Shown piece by piece: positions 1-10,932 of a stretch of DNA of 48,496 bases (positions are counted from its first letter, which is position 1; each line of letters starts with the position of its first letter). The translations under genes and the position numbers were made by a program. The stretch covers positions 1-48,496 of the forward strand of contig AJFK01000975.1 in NCBI GenBank assembly GCA_000467715.1, written 5' to 3'. The stretch comes from Hysterium pulicare CBS 123377 (taxonomy: Eukaryota; Ascomycota; Dothideomycetes; Hysteriales; Hysteriaceae). The notes below the pieces were generated by a model. It had not been told where the DNA came from and searched no databases. It saw only the letters and a program-made list of their open reading frames with translations.

Positions 1-150
1 TATATTTATATCTACTAAAAATACTATATACTTTAAGAATTAAATAATTAATTAAAGTAATTATAGCCTTTAATTTTTAATTAATTATTTAATTTTAAGC
101 TTAATTCTTAATTATTTAATTATTTATAAATAATTAATTAATTAAGGAAT
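1..150. repeat. AT-rich, RIP-like sequence
   Basis: Almost pure A/T with many TpA and TTAATTAA steps. It stops abruptly near 150, where the sequence becomes ordinary coding-like DNA. This resembles a repeat degraded by repeat-induced point mutation (RIP) and forms the 5' truncation boundary of the NACHT-ankyrin relic. No ORF or element terminus is visible. Confidence 0.6.
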
Positions 151-157
151 TGCTTGG

Positions 158-2948
158 CGCCTTAATTGTTAGCAACTCTGCGCTGGAGCCGAGACGCTCC
201 CAGAGGCGGTAATCAAGCTTGCGGATTACCACAGAAAACGCGGCTCTCATCCAAACATTGATCAACTTTTAGAAGATTTACACACCGTTATTTCGGAGTT
301 GAGAAAAGACATCTTTCTAGTCCTAGATGCGCTGGACGAATGCCACGAAGATGCCAAGGACCCAATGCAGCAAGATTTATTGAGCTTCATTGAACAGCTC
401 GTCGAAAAAGGCCACGGCAATCTTCATCTATTAATGACTAGTAGGAGAGAAGAAGACATTCTTATTAGTCTCACACGGCTGACAAATGCACCGGTGCAAA
501 TTGACGTCGAAGAAAGGATACTGGTTGATCTCGAAATATTCATTCGGACGAAAATGGAGAGAACACCCGCATTGGAACATCTTGGAGAGCAAAACAAAGC
601 TGATATTGAACAAAAGGTCAGCAAAGGGGAAGAAAGGTAACTTTACACCGAAGTCTTTGCATCCCGACACTAAGGAGATCCAGATTATTTCTTTGGACTG
701 CGTCAGTCCTCGAAGAAGTGAGCAAATGTCGCGGTAATGAGGAGCAGATCCGAATCGTCCTGCTCAATGTTTCAACGACCATGGAAGCTGGATACGAGCG
801 GGCATTGAACGGCATTTCTGATAATGACTTCCACCTTGCCAAGTCCATTCTTAATCTATTGTCTATGCAAATGCGCCCATTGGCGTTGCACGAAATTGCT
901 GAATTTGTTAAACTCAGTAATGAGGGCGATGTGATGGACGTTTGTACAAGCACGTTGCTTAAGGCTGACGATAACAACGTTGTACGGTTTACTCATCCGT
1001 CAGTGAGGAGATATTTGATCTCTAGTAAACTGAAAACAGCATAAAGCTCAGCATCTCGATTCTCAATATCTCCAGATGACGCCCACATTGAGATTGCGGA
1101 ACGCTGCTTAAGTTTCTTACTGGACAAGAAACAGACTGGTGTAGAGAGATCCTTTCAAAAGTATTCAGCTCAATATTGGTTTGAGCATTTCAAAGCCGTA
1201 AAGGATAGCACGGTGGACGACAGTAGAATCAACGCGCAGGTTGATGAACTTTTCACGCCGACTTCATCTCCAGCTTTTCATTTTTGGCTGAGCTGTTTTG
1301 ACCCTGATGATAACGATCAATCCCAAAAATCCGAGAATCAGCAGCGCCAATGCGGCTCGCCATTATACTATGCTCTATTGCTTGGCTTCCTGGATACTGC
1401 AGAAAGCTTGATCAAGAACGACGCCGACGTAAACGGGCTTGGAGGCAAACAAGGTACTATTCTACAGCTAGCGTCCTCTCTCGGCTACGGCCAAATTGTT
1501 AAGTAACTTTTGGAGAAAGGGGCGGAACCTGATGCCCAAGTCGGAGGACGAGATCCCCCTCTCTATTCTGCATCGTTGAGTGGAGATTTGAAGACGGTCG
1601 AAGCGCTGATTAGCGGGAAAGCGAACCTAAACTGGAACAAAGGCAAATATGGCAGCGCATTGCAATGTGCATCCTACTTTGGGCACATCGATATTGTGCG
1701 CCAACTTCTGCAAGCCGGTGCTAACGTCAACCTTGAAGGCGGACTGTTTGGCAACGCACTCCAGGCCGCTTGTGTCCACGGCCATGTCCAAGTTGTTCAA
1801 GTATTATTGGAGTATAAAGCCAATCCTAACACCTACAGTGGCTTACTCGGTACACCCCTTTAAGCCGCATTGACGGGCGGTTATAATGACGTTGCGGATA
1901 AACTGGTCGCCAAAGGTGCAAAACGAAGAACCACGAGCGGCGAGACCTGGAAGAAGGCTAGCAACAACGTTTACTCACAAGATCGTGAGCTGATGAAAGG
2001 GTTTTATGCTGAGTGTATAAAAGGCTTGGACATTCCGGGCGATTTAGCTACCGAACAGCAGTTGCTTGCAGCCGTGATCCTTAGGTGGACAAAGGACAAG
2101 GGGTGGGCAAAAGTTGCCAGGCTACGCGCAGACAGAACGGTGAAATCTAACATAGCGTTGCTATCCATCATCGAAAGCAACCATTCTGGTATTGAAGACC
2201 TTGAGAATGATGATTTCACATACAGGAATATATTTTGGACCGGAACAAAACTTCTCCCACAGGCAAGTATTAACAATCTTGCCTAGCATACTGAATTGCG
2301 TGCAGTATTAACGTTAAGCAGACATTTGTTTTCCCGTCAAACAGAAGTAGACCAGAACCTCTCCAAAAGTACTTCGAAGAAATTGTCAATATAGCGAACG
2401 GCTCTAAAAAATACGTGAAGATGGTCCCTGAGAGAGACGAAGTCATTTACGAGCAGCTCTGACCAGCAGCCGAGGAACTGTTCTCCGCTCTCCTCATTGC
2501 TATTGCGAGGCTGACAAAGATCTTGAAAACAAAAGCCCGACTCATGATTTTCGCTTCGGGGTTTAGGTCCCTTAATCTCGAAGACAGTCTACGCCGTATC
2601 AAAGACCTGGACGAAGTATGCAAAGCCTTGGAAAAGCAATGCGAGGCGCGAGCGGATCAAATGAAACAGATGACCATGTTAGATCACATCCGTTCCACGC
2701 AATCACAAATGGCAATGGAAATTCAATATGGTGTCTCCCAGCAGATGCAAAGGGTCCAATCCGATATCATCAACCAAATTCAAGATATGCAAGCCAACAT
2801 TTCGCAAGATATCGCTGGGCACCTTTCTGGCCAGATTGAAGCGGAGATTTCGAAGGCTTTCCAGCAATTGAGGTTGGATCTTCCAGGGATAATCGAAAAA
2901 CAGATTGGTGATCGTCTTCATTCCATGAAGGCTTCCGAAGATGCTTGA
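158..2948 (+). pseudogene. NACHT-ankyrin (NLR-like STAND) gene, 5'-truncated and stop-riddled
   Basis: Relic of a fungal NLR-like protein. Frame 2 (about 158-636) carries the NACHT segment with the Walker B block FLVLDALDEC and the LLMTSRREED sensor; the P-loop half is missing because AT-rich DNA begins upstream. A 47-nt intron (637-683, donor GTAACT, acceptor CCAG) joins it in phase to frame 1, giving LFLWTASVLEEV, as expected for the family. Frame 1 continues through the C-terminal NACHT region and at least five ankyrin repeats (about 1360-1920), but TAA stops interrupt it at 1042, 1504 and 1861 and TAG at 2284. The tail continues in frame 3 (TGA at 2460) with a Gln-rich probable coiled coil to 2948. 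Several stops fit CAA-to-TAA or CGA-to-TGA, a RIP signature. Such proteins in fungi are linked to non-self recognition; this copy cannot be functional. Confidence 0.85.
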
Positions 2949-4021
2949 ACTTGAGCATGTTTCTGGAGCCCTGAGCGTAAGGGATGTAAGGGATGCTGTC
3001 GGAGTATAACGCAGCTGATGCGGCTACTGGGCTACCTCGCTTGAACTTTGCTGTTCAAGTGGAAAAGAGTGCAAACAATGGATACTTGTATAGAGTAATC
3101 GCAATGGCAAATCCGGCATCTTTGGAAGAACTTTTAGGTGACCTTGCAATCGCCGCGCGATTTACATTGTCATATCTCTGGTACTGTTGTTAGTGGCTGT
3201 TCCACCACCATCACAACCGAAAATCAGCTAAGATATAGCCGAAAAAAACTAGGGGATTCTTAATAGAGGATTTGGTGGTAACAAATTGACGTGCATGTTC
3301 TAACTGCCAGCGCCTGGAGTTGTGCGTGCTGCTCTCTCACCCTATCTCCGCATCTCTACAGGGTGCGTCGAACTTGGCACGGGCGGATTGGTGATAGGCC
3401 CTGGGGCGAACGCGACCAGTAAGCGGGAGGATGTGTGGTATTACCTGGATCCCAGTATCCCCGCACGAACGCGCACGCGCATGGACAATTCAATGTGGCT
3501 GAGCTCTGATCCTTATTTTAGATGTGTTGTTTCCATCTTGATCTCCCGAAAGAGGCACAAGACGCGCCGGGGAAATTTCCAAGATCCAGTCTCCAAGCTA
3601 CGCACGTATTGCATCTTCAATACCTTCCGTTTTCACATCCTTCTCCCGCGCGACTGACCTTGGACGGAACTTTCGCACAGCTTGGATGAGCCTTTACCCT
3701 GTAGTCTCCGTAAAGCCAACCCAAAGCCATCCCTCAATCGCACGCAGAAGCCGGGGGAAAGGGGCGAAAACCAACACCGAAGTTGTTCTTCATCCACCGC
3801 ATCGACAAGGGGACTCTGAGCAAGTAAACGTAACAGGCGTTTTGTCTGCCCCTTCTCCACCATCCCCCGGCCCAGCGAAAAGTCTATAAGAAGGAAGAGA
3901 TTCCAGCCATGTCTGCTCTCACTCTGCTTCAACCCACTCCTCTCAACCTCACGTTCCAGCCCTCCTTACGAACAAACTCCTCCATCCACGCGAACCGTTA
4001 CTCCTCCATCCCATCTCCAAG
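2949..4021. other. Intergenic; no convincing gene
   Basis: A 66-codon open stretch at 2993-3193 has no recognisable motif and may be an extension of the dead NACHT gene. The final 150 bp is pyrimidine-rich and serves as promoter and leader for the secreted-protein gene, with a TATA-like TATAAG at 3885-3890. Confidence 0.5.
3885..3890 (+). promoter_or_regulatory. Putative TATA box of the small secreted protein gene
   Basis: TATAAG lies about 135 bp upstream of the chosen ATG at 4022, followed by a CT-rich leader typical of strongly expressed filamentous-fungal genes. Judged from sequence only. Confidence 0.4.
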
Positions 4022-4379
4022 ATGCGTGTCACAGCACTCGTCAGCCTCCTCGCCTTCCTCGGCCCCCTCGCTGCCGCTGCCCCTGCGGAGGAGACCGTTC
4101 ACCAGTTCATGGCGAGGACTTGCCCAGGTGGCAGTAGCGCCACGTGCTGCCCCGAAGGACAATACGCCGTATGGAGCGCCCCGAGCAGTGTTCAAAGTTG
4201 AACACGGGTGAAGCTAATGAGGATCTAGTGCCCATTCACTTTCAAATACCCTGAGAAGTATCACTGTATCGATTGCGGGTTCAATTGTATCTACGGCAAG
4301 GCCATCTGCTCGTATGTGAAAGGACCTTCTCTTCTTTGTACCACGTGAAGTGAAGCTGACGTGGACTTGAAACAGCTAA
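4022..4379 (+). CDS. Small secreted cysteine-rich protein, effector or antimicrobial candidate (77 aa)
   Basis: Three exons, 4022-4168, 4229-4311 and 4376-4379. Introns are 60 bp (donor GTATGG, branch GCTAAT, acceptor CTAG) and 64 bp (donor GTATGT, branch GCTGAC, acceptor ACAG); phases agree and the stop TAA is at 4377-4379. Residues 1-20 form a signal peptide (MRVTALVSLLAFLGPLAAAA). The mature part has eight cysteines, at 34, 42, 43, 50, 62, 65, 69 and 76, with spacing C-x7-CC-x6-C-x11-C-x2-C-x3-C-x6-C, which suggests four disulfides. I do not recognise the family. Small size, secretion and high Cys content fit secreted effectors or defensin-like antimicrobials, but function is inferred. It lies between a dead NLR relic and F-box copies, in an accessory region. 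Confidence 0.72.
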
Positions 4380-5204
4380 GCGGCTCGTTTCAGGGATTTC
4401 GACACGGAAGAACGGAGTGTGGAGGTAGGGAGCTGGGTGGAGATGGGAGAGCGTTGTGGACAATTAGTTTTTGGGATGCTTTTGGACTATTGTATCGTGA
4501 TCAATTCGCATGGGAGGACGGTTGGAAGATGTAAAGGAACTCTGTCTCCAGAACGCTCGTACCTAAATCAAACCCTGTTTGAAGATGGCTCAGAATCCAC
4601 TATGCAGTAATTCAGGTACTAGTCCCGTTAACAGCCTTACCATGTCGCGGATGCAGTTTGTTCGGTCGAATAGAAGTGGCACCAAAGACACACCCGCCTC
4701 TCAAGCACAGAGACGATGCACCTCCAAACAACTAACAACGCCTTTGCGGTTACGAATTCTCTTCAAAAGGTAGTCTTCACATATCTATATCACGTGAAAA
4801 TCAGTTTCTATTATAGCATGGGGTATGGCCTATATGACTTATTTGCTCGCATGTGATGATGTGCAGATTTCATGCGCTAACTTCTCTTTAGTAAAGCCAT
4901 TCTATTTGATTCTCTTCTGGTTGCGGTGCCATATTATAAGCCGCTGCCATGGCCCATCTTGAGTGAGCTTACAGATAGGTCATCGTGAAGAGCTGATATA
5001 CAAGCAAAATCTAGTCATATCTTTAGAGCTCAACTTCGCCAATCAAGCACCTTGCTTGATGTGACTACGCACTGGATAAGTGGCGAAGTCTGCAATCTGT
5101 TCTTATCAACTCTAATTCAGTGTTCGGATCCAAATGATCAGTCTGATGCGAGCATGATTTCATTGTCCCTGTACATAGTTGTAAGAACGCATGCATAAGA
5201 TCCC
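4380..5204. other. Intergenic; nothing recognised
   Basis: No ORF with recognisable motifs, no signal peptide and no clear repeat. It presumably holds the 3' end of the secreted-protein gene and the 3' flank of the convergent F-box relic. Confidence 0.5.
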
Positions 5205-5893
5205 CTATCCCACACCATCTTCCTTTTCAACCGTGATTCGTTCGTCTGATCCATGAAAAGCTACTTGAAGTTTGGTGGATGCCGGCTGTGAGATCAACTG
5301 TCGCTTCCAAGACGCAATCGCGGAAGACGTGATGGGTAGATCTTCTAGGAATCGAAGGGTTGACTGTACGTAAAGGAGTTCACGAGTGTCCGAGGGAAGG
5401 TCATTACTATCACGCCATTCCCCAACGTCCAAAAGAAGGGCGGATCCGTAACTAATCCAACAGTGATCCTGCTCTTCTCGGCCTCGAAGGAACGGGTTCA
5501 GATGCTCTTGGAAGATCTTTTCATGGGAATATGCACATGCAAAACAGGAGTTCTGGCAATAAGCTTTTACTATCGCCATTTCATCCTGTTCGAGGTCTCG
5601 ATCAAGATCCCGGTCAAGATCCCGGTCAAGATCCCTATTGGAAGAGAACTCTTCAAAATACGATTCGGCTAAGCAGTGATATAATTGAGTGATTACCAGG
5701 CCCAAATTGGGATGCTGTTGTAAAGTGCACAGTTTTCGAAGAACCTGGAATTTGTGCGGAGTCTCTCTGGTCATATAGTTCACCATGTCGTGCCCACTCG
5801 TTGTGCAGTAAATATATCGTTAATAGGCAGGTGTAAGAGGATTTGCTCTCGTAATTCGGTGGTAGCAAAAACACGATCTACCGCGGTAGTCAT
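5205..5893 (-). pseudogene. F-box protein paralogue, frameshifted (copy 1 of 5)
   Basis: Starts at ATG 5893 with the family N-terminus (MTTAVDRVFATTELREQILL) and F-box core ending AQRV-TTW. The zero frame then hits TGA at 5780-5782. The next reading frame, open from 5786 to 5205, continues with homologous sequence: the LRKLCTLQ segment, the Cys/His module C-x2-C-x3-H-x6-H-L-N-P and a degenerate ISQPAST motif matching TxPACRT of the intact copies. One missing base near 5783 explains the break, by true mutation or assembly error. It also contains an in-frame 12-bp tandem repeat (gatcccggtcaa, about 5599-5635) encoding repeated DLDR units. If functional, it would be an SCF substrate receptor binding Skp1 through the F-box; the substrate is unknown. 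Confidence 0.7.
5599..5635 (-). repeat. 12-bp in-frame tandem repeat (DLDR units)
   Basis: About three copies of gatcccggtcaa inside the frameshifted F-box gene, encoding DLDRDLDRDLDRDLE. The other paralogues lack it, so it is a recent local expansion. Confidence 0.8.
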
Positions 5894-6520
5894 GGTAGGT
5901 ATGTGTTCCACAGAGTGGGGTAGTGGACAATGGTGTTGCAAAGTCAAGCTGTAGGAAGAGTTGTACAAGATCTCGGAGTTGGTGATTATATGATGGGGCT
6001 CCAGAAATAATGCCTTTACTTCACTGTGGTCATTTGGGGGTTGCAATACTATGATTTAGTAGTACTTCACGTAGTAAGACTGCGCATGTTAATCACAAAA
6101 GCAAGACATTGGGGTTCCAAACTCAAAGGTGGAGCAACCACACCATTCAACAAAATAGCAGTTATTCGGATGTTTCATAAGTTTCATTGGTTAAATGAAT
6201 AACAAATACAGTTTGAGCTACCAAAGTAGCCCTGCCGCTGTCAAGTAAAGTACAAATTTCTTTACAGCTGGTTAATTTGAATCTGCTTCCCTCCTTAGCA
6301 TCTTCCTCAGAGAGAGACAAAAGTAAGAGCTGCAGCTGTAGTGGCGTCAAACTAGAAGGAACCTGAATATTTCTCAGATTTCTGTTATTATTGCTGAATT
6401 GCATTTAGGTAAGAAATTAACAGGAAATGCAATTTCAGCTTTCGTAAGCAGTAATCGTTTCGTGAGGCCGCTTTCAAAACCCGGTGTAAGGATTAGAGCC
6501 GAGAGACTATATGAATGGAT
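5894..6520. other. Intergenic; nothing recognised
   Basis: Spacer between F-box copies 1 and 2. The open stretch at 6162-6404 on the minus strand is leucine-rich by composition (repeated CAG/CTG-like codons) and has no family resemblance. Confidence 0.5.
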
Positions 6521-7506
6521 CTAGATCCCTTTTTTATTTTGGATCCTATATCCTGTGGAGATTTTGTGAGCATGTTGCTTTTGAGACACTGGAAACGCCC
6601 GCACTGGTAACTTACTGTCTGGCTGCGCTAGGAGAGACTGTAATCGCGCCTGTAATCCAATAGTAATAGTGTTGTGATTCGGACCCAGGCGGGATTCGTT
6701 TGCGAAAATGGGGTCATTTGAATAACCATCGAGGATAGCGCGACACAATAGGCCAAGAGCCTCTGGCAAATCTCCAGCCCGCATTCCTTCCTCTCTGTAA
6801 ACTTCGATCAAGAAATCAGTATTATGGTCAAAGAAAGCCCCAAATGTCTTGCATACAGGCTGAGTAATTTGCAGTCCACGCCAAGACGCTTTGCTTCCGA
6901 AGTTAGCGGCGATGAATTCGAGAAAGTTGATCAGCATTTCGACGTGTCTGATGGCACTGGAGTATTCAAAATCCCGCATTATCTCCAGTGTGATATGAGA
7001 TCCATGTCCGGCGGCCCAGCAATGTCGAAACGGTATGATAAGGTTGAGGAATGGGTGCAAGTGATCTACCAGAAAAACATCGTGTAGCCGGTTGCATCCC
7101 GCACAACCGTTCTGCCTTGCTTTTGTAAAAGTCATATCCCAATGCAGCCCAAGCTCAAAGAAATACTGGCTGTTCAAAATCCATAGAGCTCTACGAAACT
7201 CTCTGTAGGTGAGCTACTTGCCCTCAATGCTCGCAGCTCCTTGTAGGTATTCGGATTACCCTCCTTCCAGAACAGCTGAAAGTTCATAGTAGGGCCATGA
7301 CGAACAATGTAATGGGGATCATCAAGTGTAGTATCGATTGGAAGGAGCCAGCATTGACGTTTGAGCAAAACGGAGCCGAGAATGCAGTCACGCCAGCTTT
7401 TGCTCACGCGCCGAGCATTGTAAATAATGTCCGAAAATACGAGGTTCGAAAGGATTTGTTCTAGAACTTCGGCGATGTCTAATGCTTGGTGGTGTACGGT
7501 AGTCAT
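6521..7506 (-). pseudogene. F-box protein paralogue, frameshifted (copy 2 of 5)
   Basis: ATG at 7506 starts MTTVHHQALDIAEVLEQIL followed by F-box core RRVSKSWRDC. The zero frame ends at TGA 7174-7176; the -1 frame, open down to 6521, continues with the family body. It has the Cys/His module CAGC-x3-H-x6-HLHP, then CW and GHGSH, and ITQPVCKTF. One base is missing somewhere around 7175-7200, for example one T in GGATTTTGAAC, to restore agreement with intact copies. No GT-AG intron of plausible size and phase bridges the break. The C-terminus runs about 30 residues past the family end. Probably a dead or mis-assembled copy of an SCF receptor. Confidence 0.7.
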
Positions 7507-8097
7507 GTTGAGTGAGAGGCACTGTTGTGCTCGAATTGGTTGAATCCTTCCGAGGAAAATTCCTGAGCTTAAACCTTTCAATGGGATAGCGCGTTGCAAA
7601 GCCGGTTTAAAGTTATTACCAAATTCGGAAGAAAGCAGTGAAATGCGGGCACTGGTAACTTCGAGTACATTCTTGATCTTATCGATCTACTGCTCAATCG
7701 TCGCAACGCAATCATCAAGGCTCATTGGATGGACAGTTATTCTTGATTGACGGGTCTGTAATCTGTTCATTAAGGTATTCAATAGATGCAAATGGCCGGC
7801 CGTTAAGCTGGGAGTCGCGGCCTCTTATACGAAATGGGGCTGGCCCAACCAGCGGTAGGGAGGGCTTCAAAGTCTCGGAGCTGAAGTCGGCTGATGCTGG
7901 AGCAACCTTACCTAATCTCAAATTAGATGACGGCACTGTATTCTGCGCACACGACATGTGCTGAAGGTCCGCTCGGCTCCTATTCTAATCTCATACCAAG
8001 CGATATTTCTCGATGCATTCACTACACAGGCGATTTTATGTCTGGAGAGCGTTTTCAACATAAGAAAAATGGTGGTGAGTTCCTAGAGTGAGCTTCT
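7507..8097. other. Intergenic; nothing recognised
   Basis: The open stretches on both strands around 7715-7964 mirror each other and show no motif. This is probably the upstream region of F-box copy 2 plus the 3' flank of the NmrA-like gene. Confidence 0.45.
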
Positions 8098-9217
8098 CTA
8101 CGGCTTTCCCTCCCAGACTTTGGCGAGAAACTCCTCTATCTGAGTGAATTTACAATCCGGCAGAAGTCGATTAAATTCATTCGACACATTCCAACCCCCC
8201 TTTGCGCTGCTCACGAGAGTGCCGATGAGAACATTCTTTAAAGCCTCCTCGACCTGCTCCCCTTTAAAACTCGGGTGGCGTGTCTCCAACGACCACGACG
8301 TCTTGAGGTTTCCATTTTCGAGATCTCCAAGGTTGACTGTATCAACAACAAAAGGACGACCTCGAATTTTCTGTCCAATAGCGAGAATCTGTGAGACGGT
8401 GACTCTATTGCCACTGACACCCCCAATGATGGGCCACTCGCCATTGTAGTCTACTGCTCTGGTAACAACGGCAGCGAGATCCTGGACCGTGGTCAGAGTC
8501 ATTATGGCGTTATCTGCATAACCATCGACGACGACTGCACGCCGGTTCTGGAAATCAATCATCGTGTTTAGTGGAGTCAAATATTTGGCCGTTTTGTGCG
8601 GGAAGGCTAGATAGTTCAAAAATAGACCTGGTTGGAAGAGGGTGTATTCGAGAACCTGAGAATTGTGGTCAGAATAAGTACGAGACGAGAGTCCATGAGT
8701 GAGATGAGATCCCTACCGTTCCGTTTTCGTTCACTTCCTTCAGATACGTTTTGATCTCATCTTTTCCTGCCCACCAAGGCATGCCTACTGTCCCAGCACT
8801 TGAAAGTCGTTAGACACTGCCACGCTTGCACAATGCATCACTTTTCACTTACCTTCCCCATTCACTTGGTGCAAACCGTTTCACTCCAGCAACGATGGCA
8901 GCGTCGATCATGTTCTTCTGGGCCCTGTTCTCCGGATCGGTCAGGAGCTGAACAAAAGACAATACTGTGTGGGTTCCGCGGAATGTGTCAACCAAGCCGT
9001 TCTTGTCGTCGTAATTAACCGTGCGCCACGTAACTCTAGGTATGCCGTCGTTCCGCTCTTTTCTACTTAGGATAGTGATATCGTGTTTGTTGGCAGCAAC
9101 CAAAGCGTCGATAACTTCCCGTGCAACTTCTGGAGTGAAACGTTAGTGTGACATTCCCCTATTTTACCTGCGGAGTGATCTACCACCCGATCCACCGGCT
9201 ATTGCGATCTTGACCAT
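8098..9217 (-). CDS. NmrA-like / isoflavone-reductase-like NAD(P)-binding protein (316 aa)
   Basis: Four exons on the minus strand: 9184-9217, 8853-9129, 8717-8798 and 8098-8655. Introns of 54, 54 and 61 bp have donors GTAGAT, GTAAGT and GTAGGG, acceptors CCAG, CAAG and TCAG, and a CTAAC branch in each of the first two. Exon lengths sum to 951 nt, exactly 317 codons. The N-terminus MVKIAIAGGSGEVAREV is a Rossmann dinucleotide-binding loop, and RFAPSEWG plus LFQPGLF are hallmarks of the atypical SDR (NmrA/isoflavone reductase) family. These proteins bind NAD(P)H and act either as redox-sensing regulators or as reductases on aromatic substrates; catalysis cannot be decided here. It lies 455 bp downstream of a same-strand Zn2Cys6 regulator, a pairing common in secondary metabolism. 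Confidence 0.88.
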
Positions 9218-9672
9218 TGTAGTTGGTGGGAAAGTATCACGATAGATAGAGAGAAGGATGCTTGCTGGACGCTGAATTGGCAATCTCTACTTACCATCGC
9301 GAGAAAGATCCTTAGTATATTGGTTTGAGCCAGTTAACACAAGTACTAACCAAATCAGGGGTGAGCTAAGTTTTGTGGTTGACCTATGGGGTCTTCTGCT
9401 ATTGCTTGTCGTTCGGCCAATAGGGATCGACCTTCGGTCCCCGAAAGTTGCAAGCGGCCAGCCTCGTCACTGCAATGGTTCCTCATACTTGGCTGTCATA
9501 CGAGACCGCTCAATACAAGCGGGGTGTTCAGTTTGTAATGGAGCATGCGAATGTATCACAATTCTAGCTGGGCTAAGGATAGGCGGAAGACAGTACTACA
9601 GTAGAGGATGGAGTAACATATTTACTGTACTACCATCTGCGACAAACTAAAATGGCGATGGTTCCGGCAGTG
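9218..9672. other. Intergenic spacer between the NmrA-like and Zn2Cys6 genes
   Basis: Upstream region of the NmrA-like gene and 3' end of the transcription-factor gene. No separate gene is supported. Confidence 0.5.
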
Positions 9673-10932
9673 TTAACAGTCTAGATTCTCGTTCATTGCC
9701 CGGAGTCTTGTCCTTAAAACTCTGACAATTCTCGAATGCTCACCCCGGAGCCATGCCCCTAGATGAGTATAGAGGCTAGCCAAGCCATTTGCAGAGGATT
9801 CGTTCGAGTCTTGACAAGCAAAGAGATCAATCAGCTCAGCTGTCTTCTTGAGCTCACTTAATACCAATTGATTTCCTAAAGCAGCCTGCACATTCTGGTC
9901 CTCAATGCTGAAAGTCCCCATTGAAGCAGGAACGTGTGCGACGACGAATCCGGTGGATTGAGCCAGGGTAGGTGCTTTTGTCGTACCTGCACTAGCGTCT
10001 ATCGCCGATGGCGGCAGCGAGGACGAAGAGATGTCACTAGATGACGCTGAGCCAGCAGAAGTTGAAGACTGGGGCCCGCCAGAATTGCTGCCCGTCCACC
10101 CAGCCGCTTGTTGGTACCAAATGAGTATACGAGAAATGATGGATGCATGGACCATGACTCGATGCCCGGATCTCGCGCAAGAACATTTCAGGAGCCGTGT
10201 GAGACGTTCGATGGCGTTTCTGATGAAATGGAGGACAAAGTCGAATTGTGCGCAGACTGTATCCGAATTTGCTTCTGGTGCGTGAAGATAGGGGCTGGGA
10301 CAAATCAAATCGCGGAAAATTTCGTATGACTCCCGTGGGCAGCTATGGGATTCGTGATTGTTGAAATCTTTTCTCGCTGCGTTGGCGGGCTCTAGTGCAG
10401 GGGACGAGCTTTGATTCTCTAACATATTATTCTTGGGAATAGAGAGAATGTCCAACCCTGTTCCCAAGCCCTCAAATGAAGGCCACTCGTCGAGGGGCAT
10501 TGGAGTAAAACAGGTCAAGCCAAGCTCGGTCTGGTCGTGAACATCCATAGTATTGATTCCGGGAGGTAATGGGGGGATGTCAGTCTCCAGATCCGAGAAT
10601 TCATATCGTGCTGGTACGTAGACGCTATGGTGCCGGCCATAGCTCATGGCTGTATTATTTTCGCAACTCTCGGCAGCCCATACCCTACGCTTCTGGTTTG
10701 ATAGACCGGAGGTCGAGTCAATGGCGGTAGCAAGTCTTTTCCGCGGTGGTTTGCCAATCTTGCGTGATAGCCCATAGAGACAGGTCAGGCCGAGTGCAAC
10801 ACAGCGGCCGCATTCAGGTTGACCACGATCGCATTTAACTTTGGTGACTCCGCAGTTGTCGCAAGATGTTCGTAGCTTCGGGGCTGAAGGTCCGAGAACT
10901 GGGGGCATGTTACGCGTTGGAGCAGCCGTCAT
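9673..10932 (-). CDS. Zn(II)2Cys6 transcription factor, AflR-like (419 aa)
   Basis: Single exon. The first in-frame ATG is at 10932 (MTAAPTRNMPP); open frame extends 51 nt further upstream without an ATG. The N-terminus has a complete binuclear zinc cluster: C24, C27, C34, C41, C44 and C51, spacing C-x2-C-x6-C-x6-C-x2-C-x6-C. A basic linker follows (SRKIGKPPRKRL), an arrangement seen in AflR-type regulators of secondary-metabolite clusters. The middle is Ser/Gly/Pro-rich and low complexity; the C-terminal half is helical and resembles the AflR regulatory region. A nuclear DNA-binding activator is expected. No polyketide synthase, NRPS or terpene synthase lies in the window, so its targets are unknown; the NmrA-like gene is the only nearby candidate. 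Confidence 0.85.
   Translation of the reverse strand: MTAAPTRNMPPVLGPSAPKLRTSCDNCGVTKVKCDRGQPECGRCVALGLTCLYGLSRKIGKPPRKRLATAIDSTSGLSNQKRRVWAAESCENNTAMSYGRHHSVYVPARYEFSDLETDIPPLPPGINTMDVHDQTELGLTCFTPMPLDEWPSFEGLGTGLDILSIPKNNMLENQSSSPALEPANAARKDFNNHESHSCPRESYEIFRDLICPSPYLHAPEANSDTVCAQFDFVLHFIRNAIERLTRLLKCSCARSGHRVMVHASIISRILIWYQQAAGWTGSNSGGPQSSTSAGSASSSDISSSSLPPSAIDASAGTTKAPTLAQSTGFVVAHVPASMGTFSIEDQNVQAALGNQLVLSELKKTAELIDLFACQDSNESSANGLASLYTHLGAWLRGEHSRIVRVLRTRLRAMNENLDC

Noticed and set aside
2993-3193. 66-codon ORF after the NACHT relic
   Set aside because: No motif, no clear start context; could be a tail of the dead gene but cannot be supported.
6521-7506. Intron explanation for the frame change in F-box copy 2
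   Set aside because: All GT...AG pairs near the break are too short or give the wrong phase; a one-base shift fits better.
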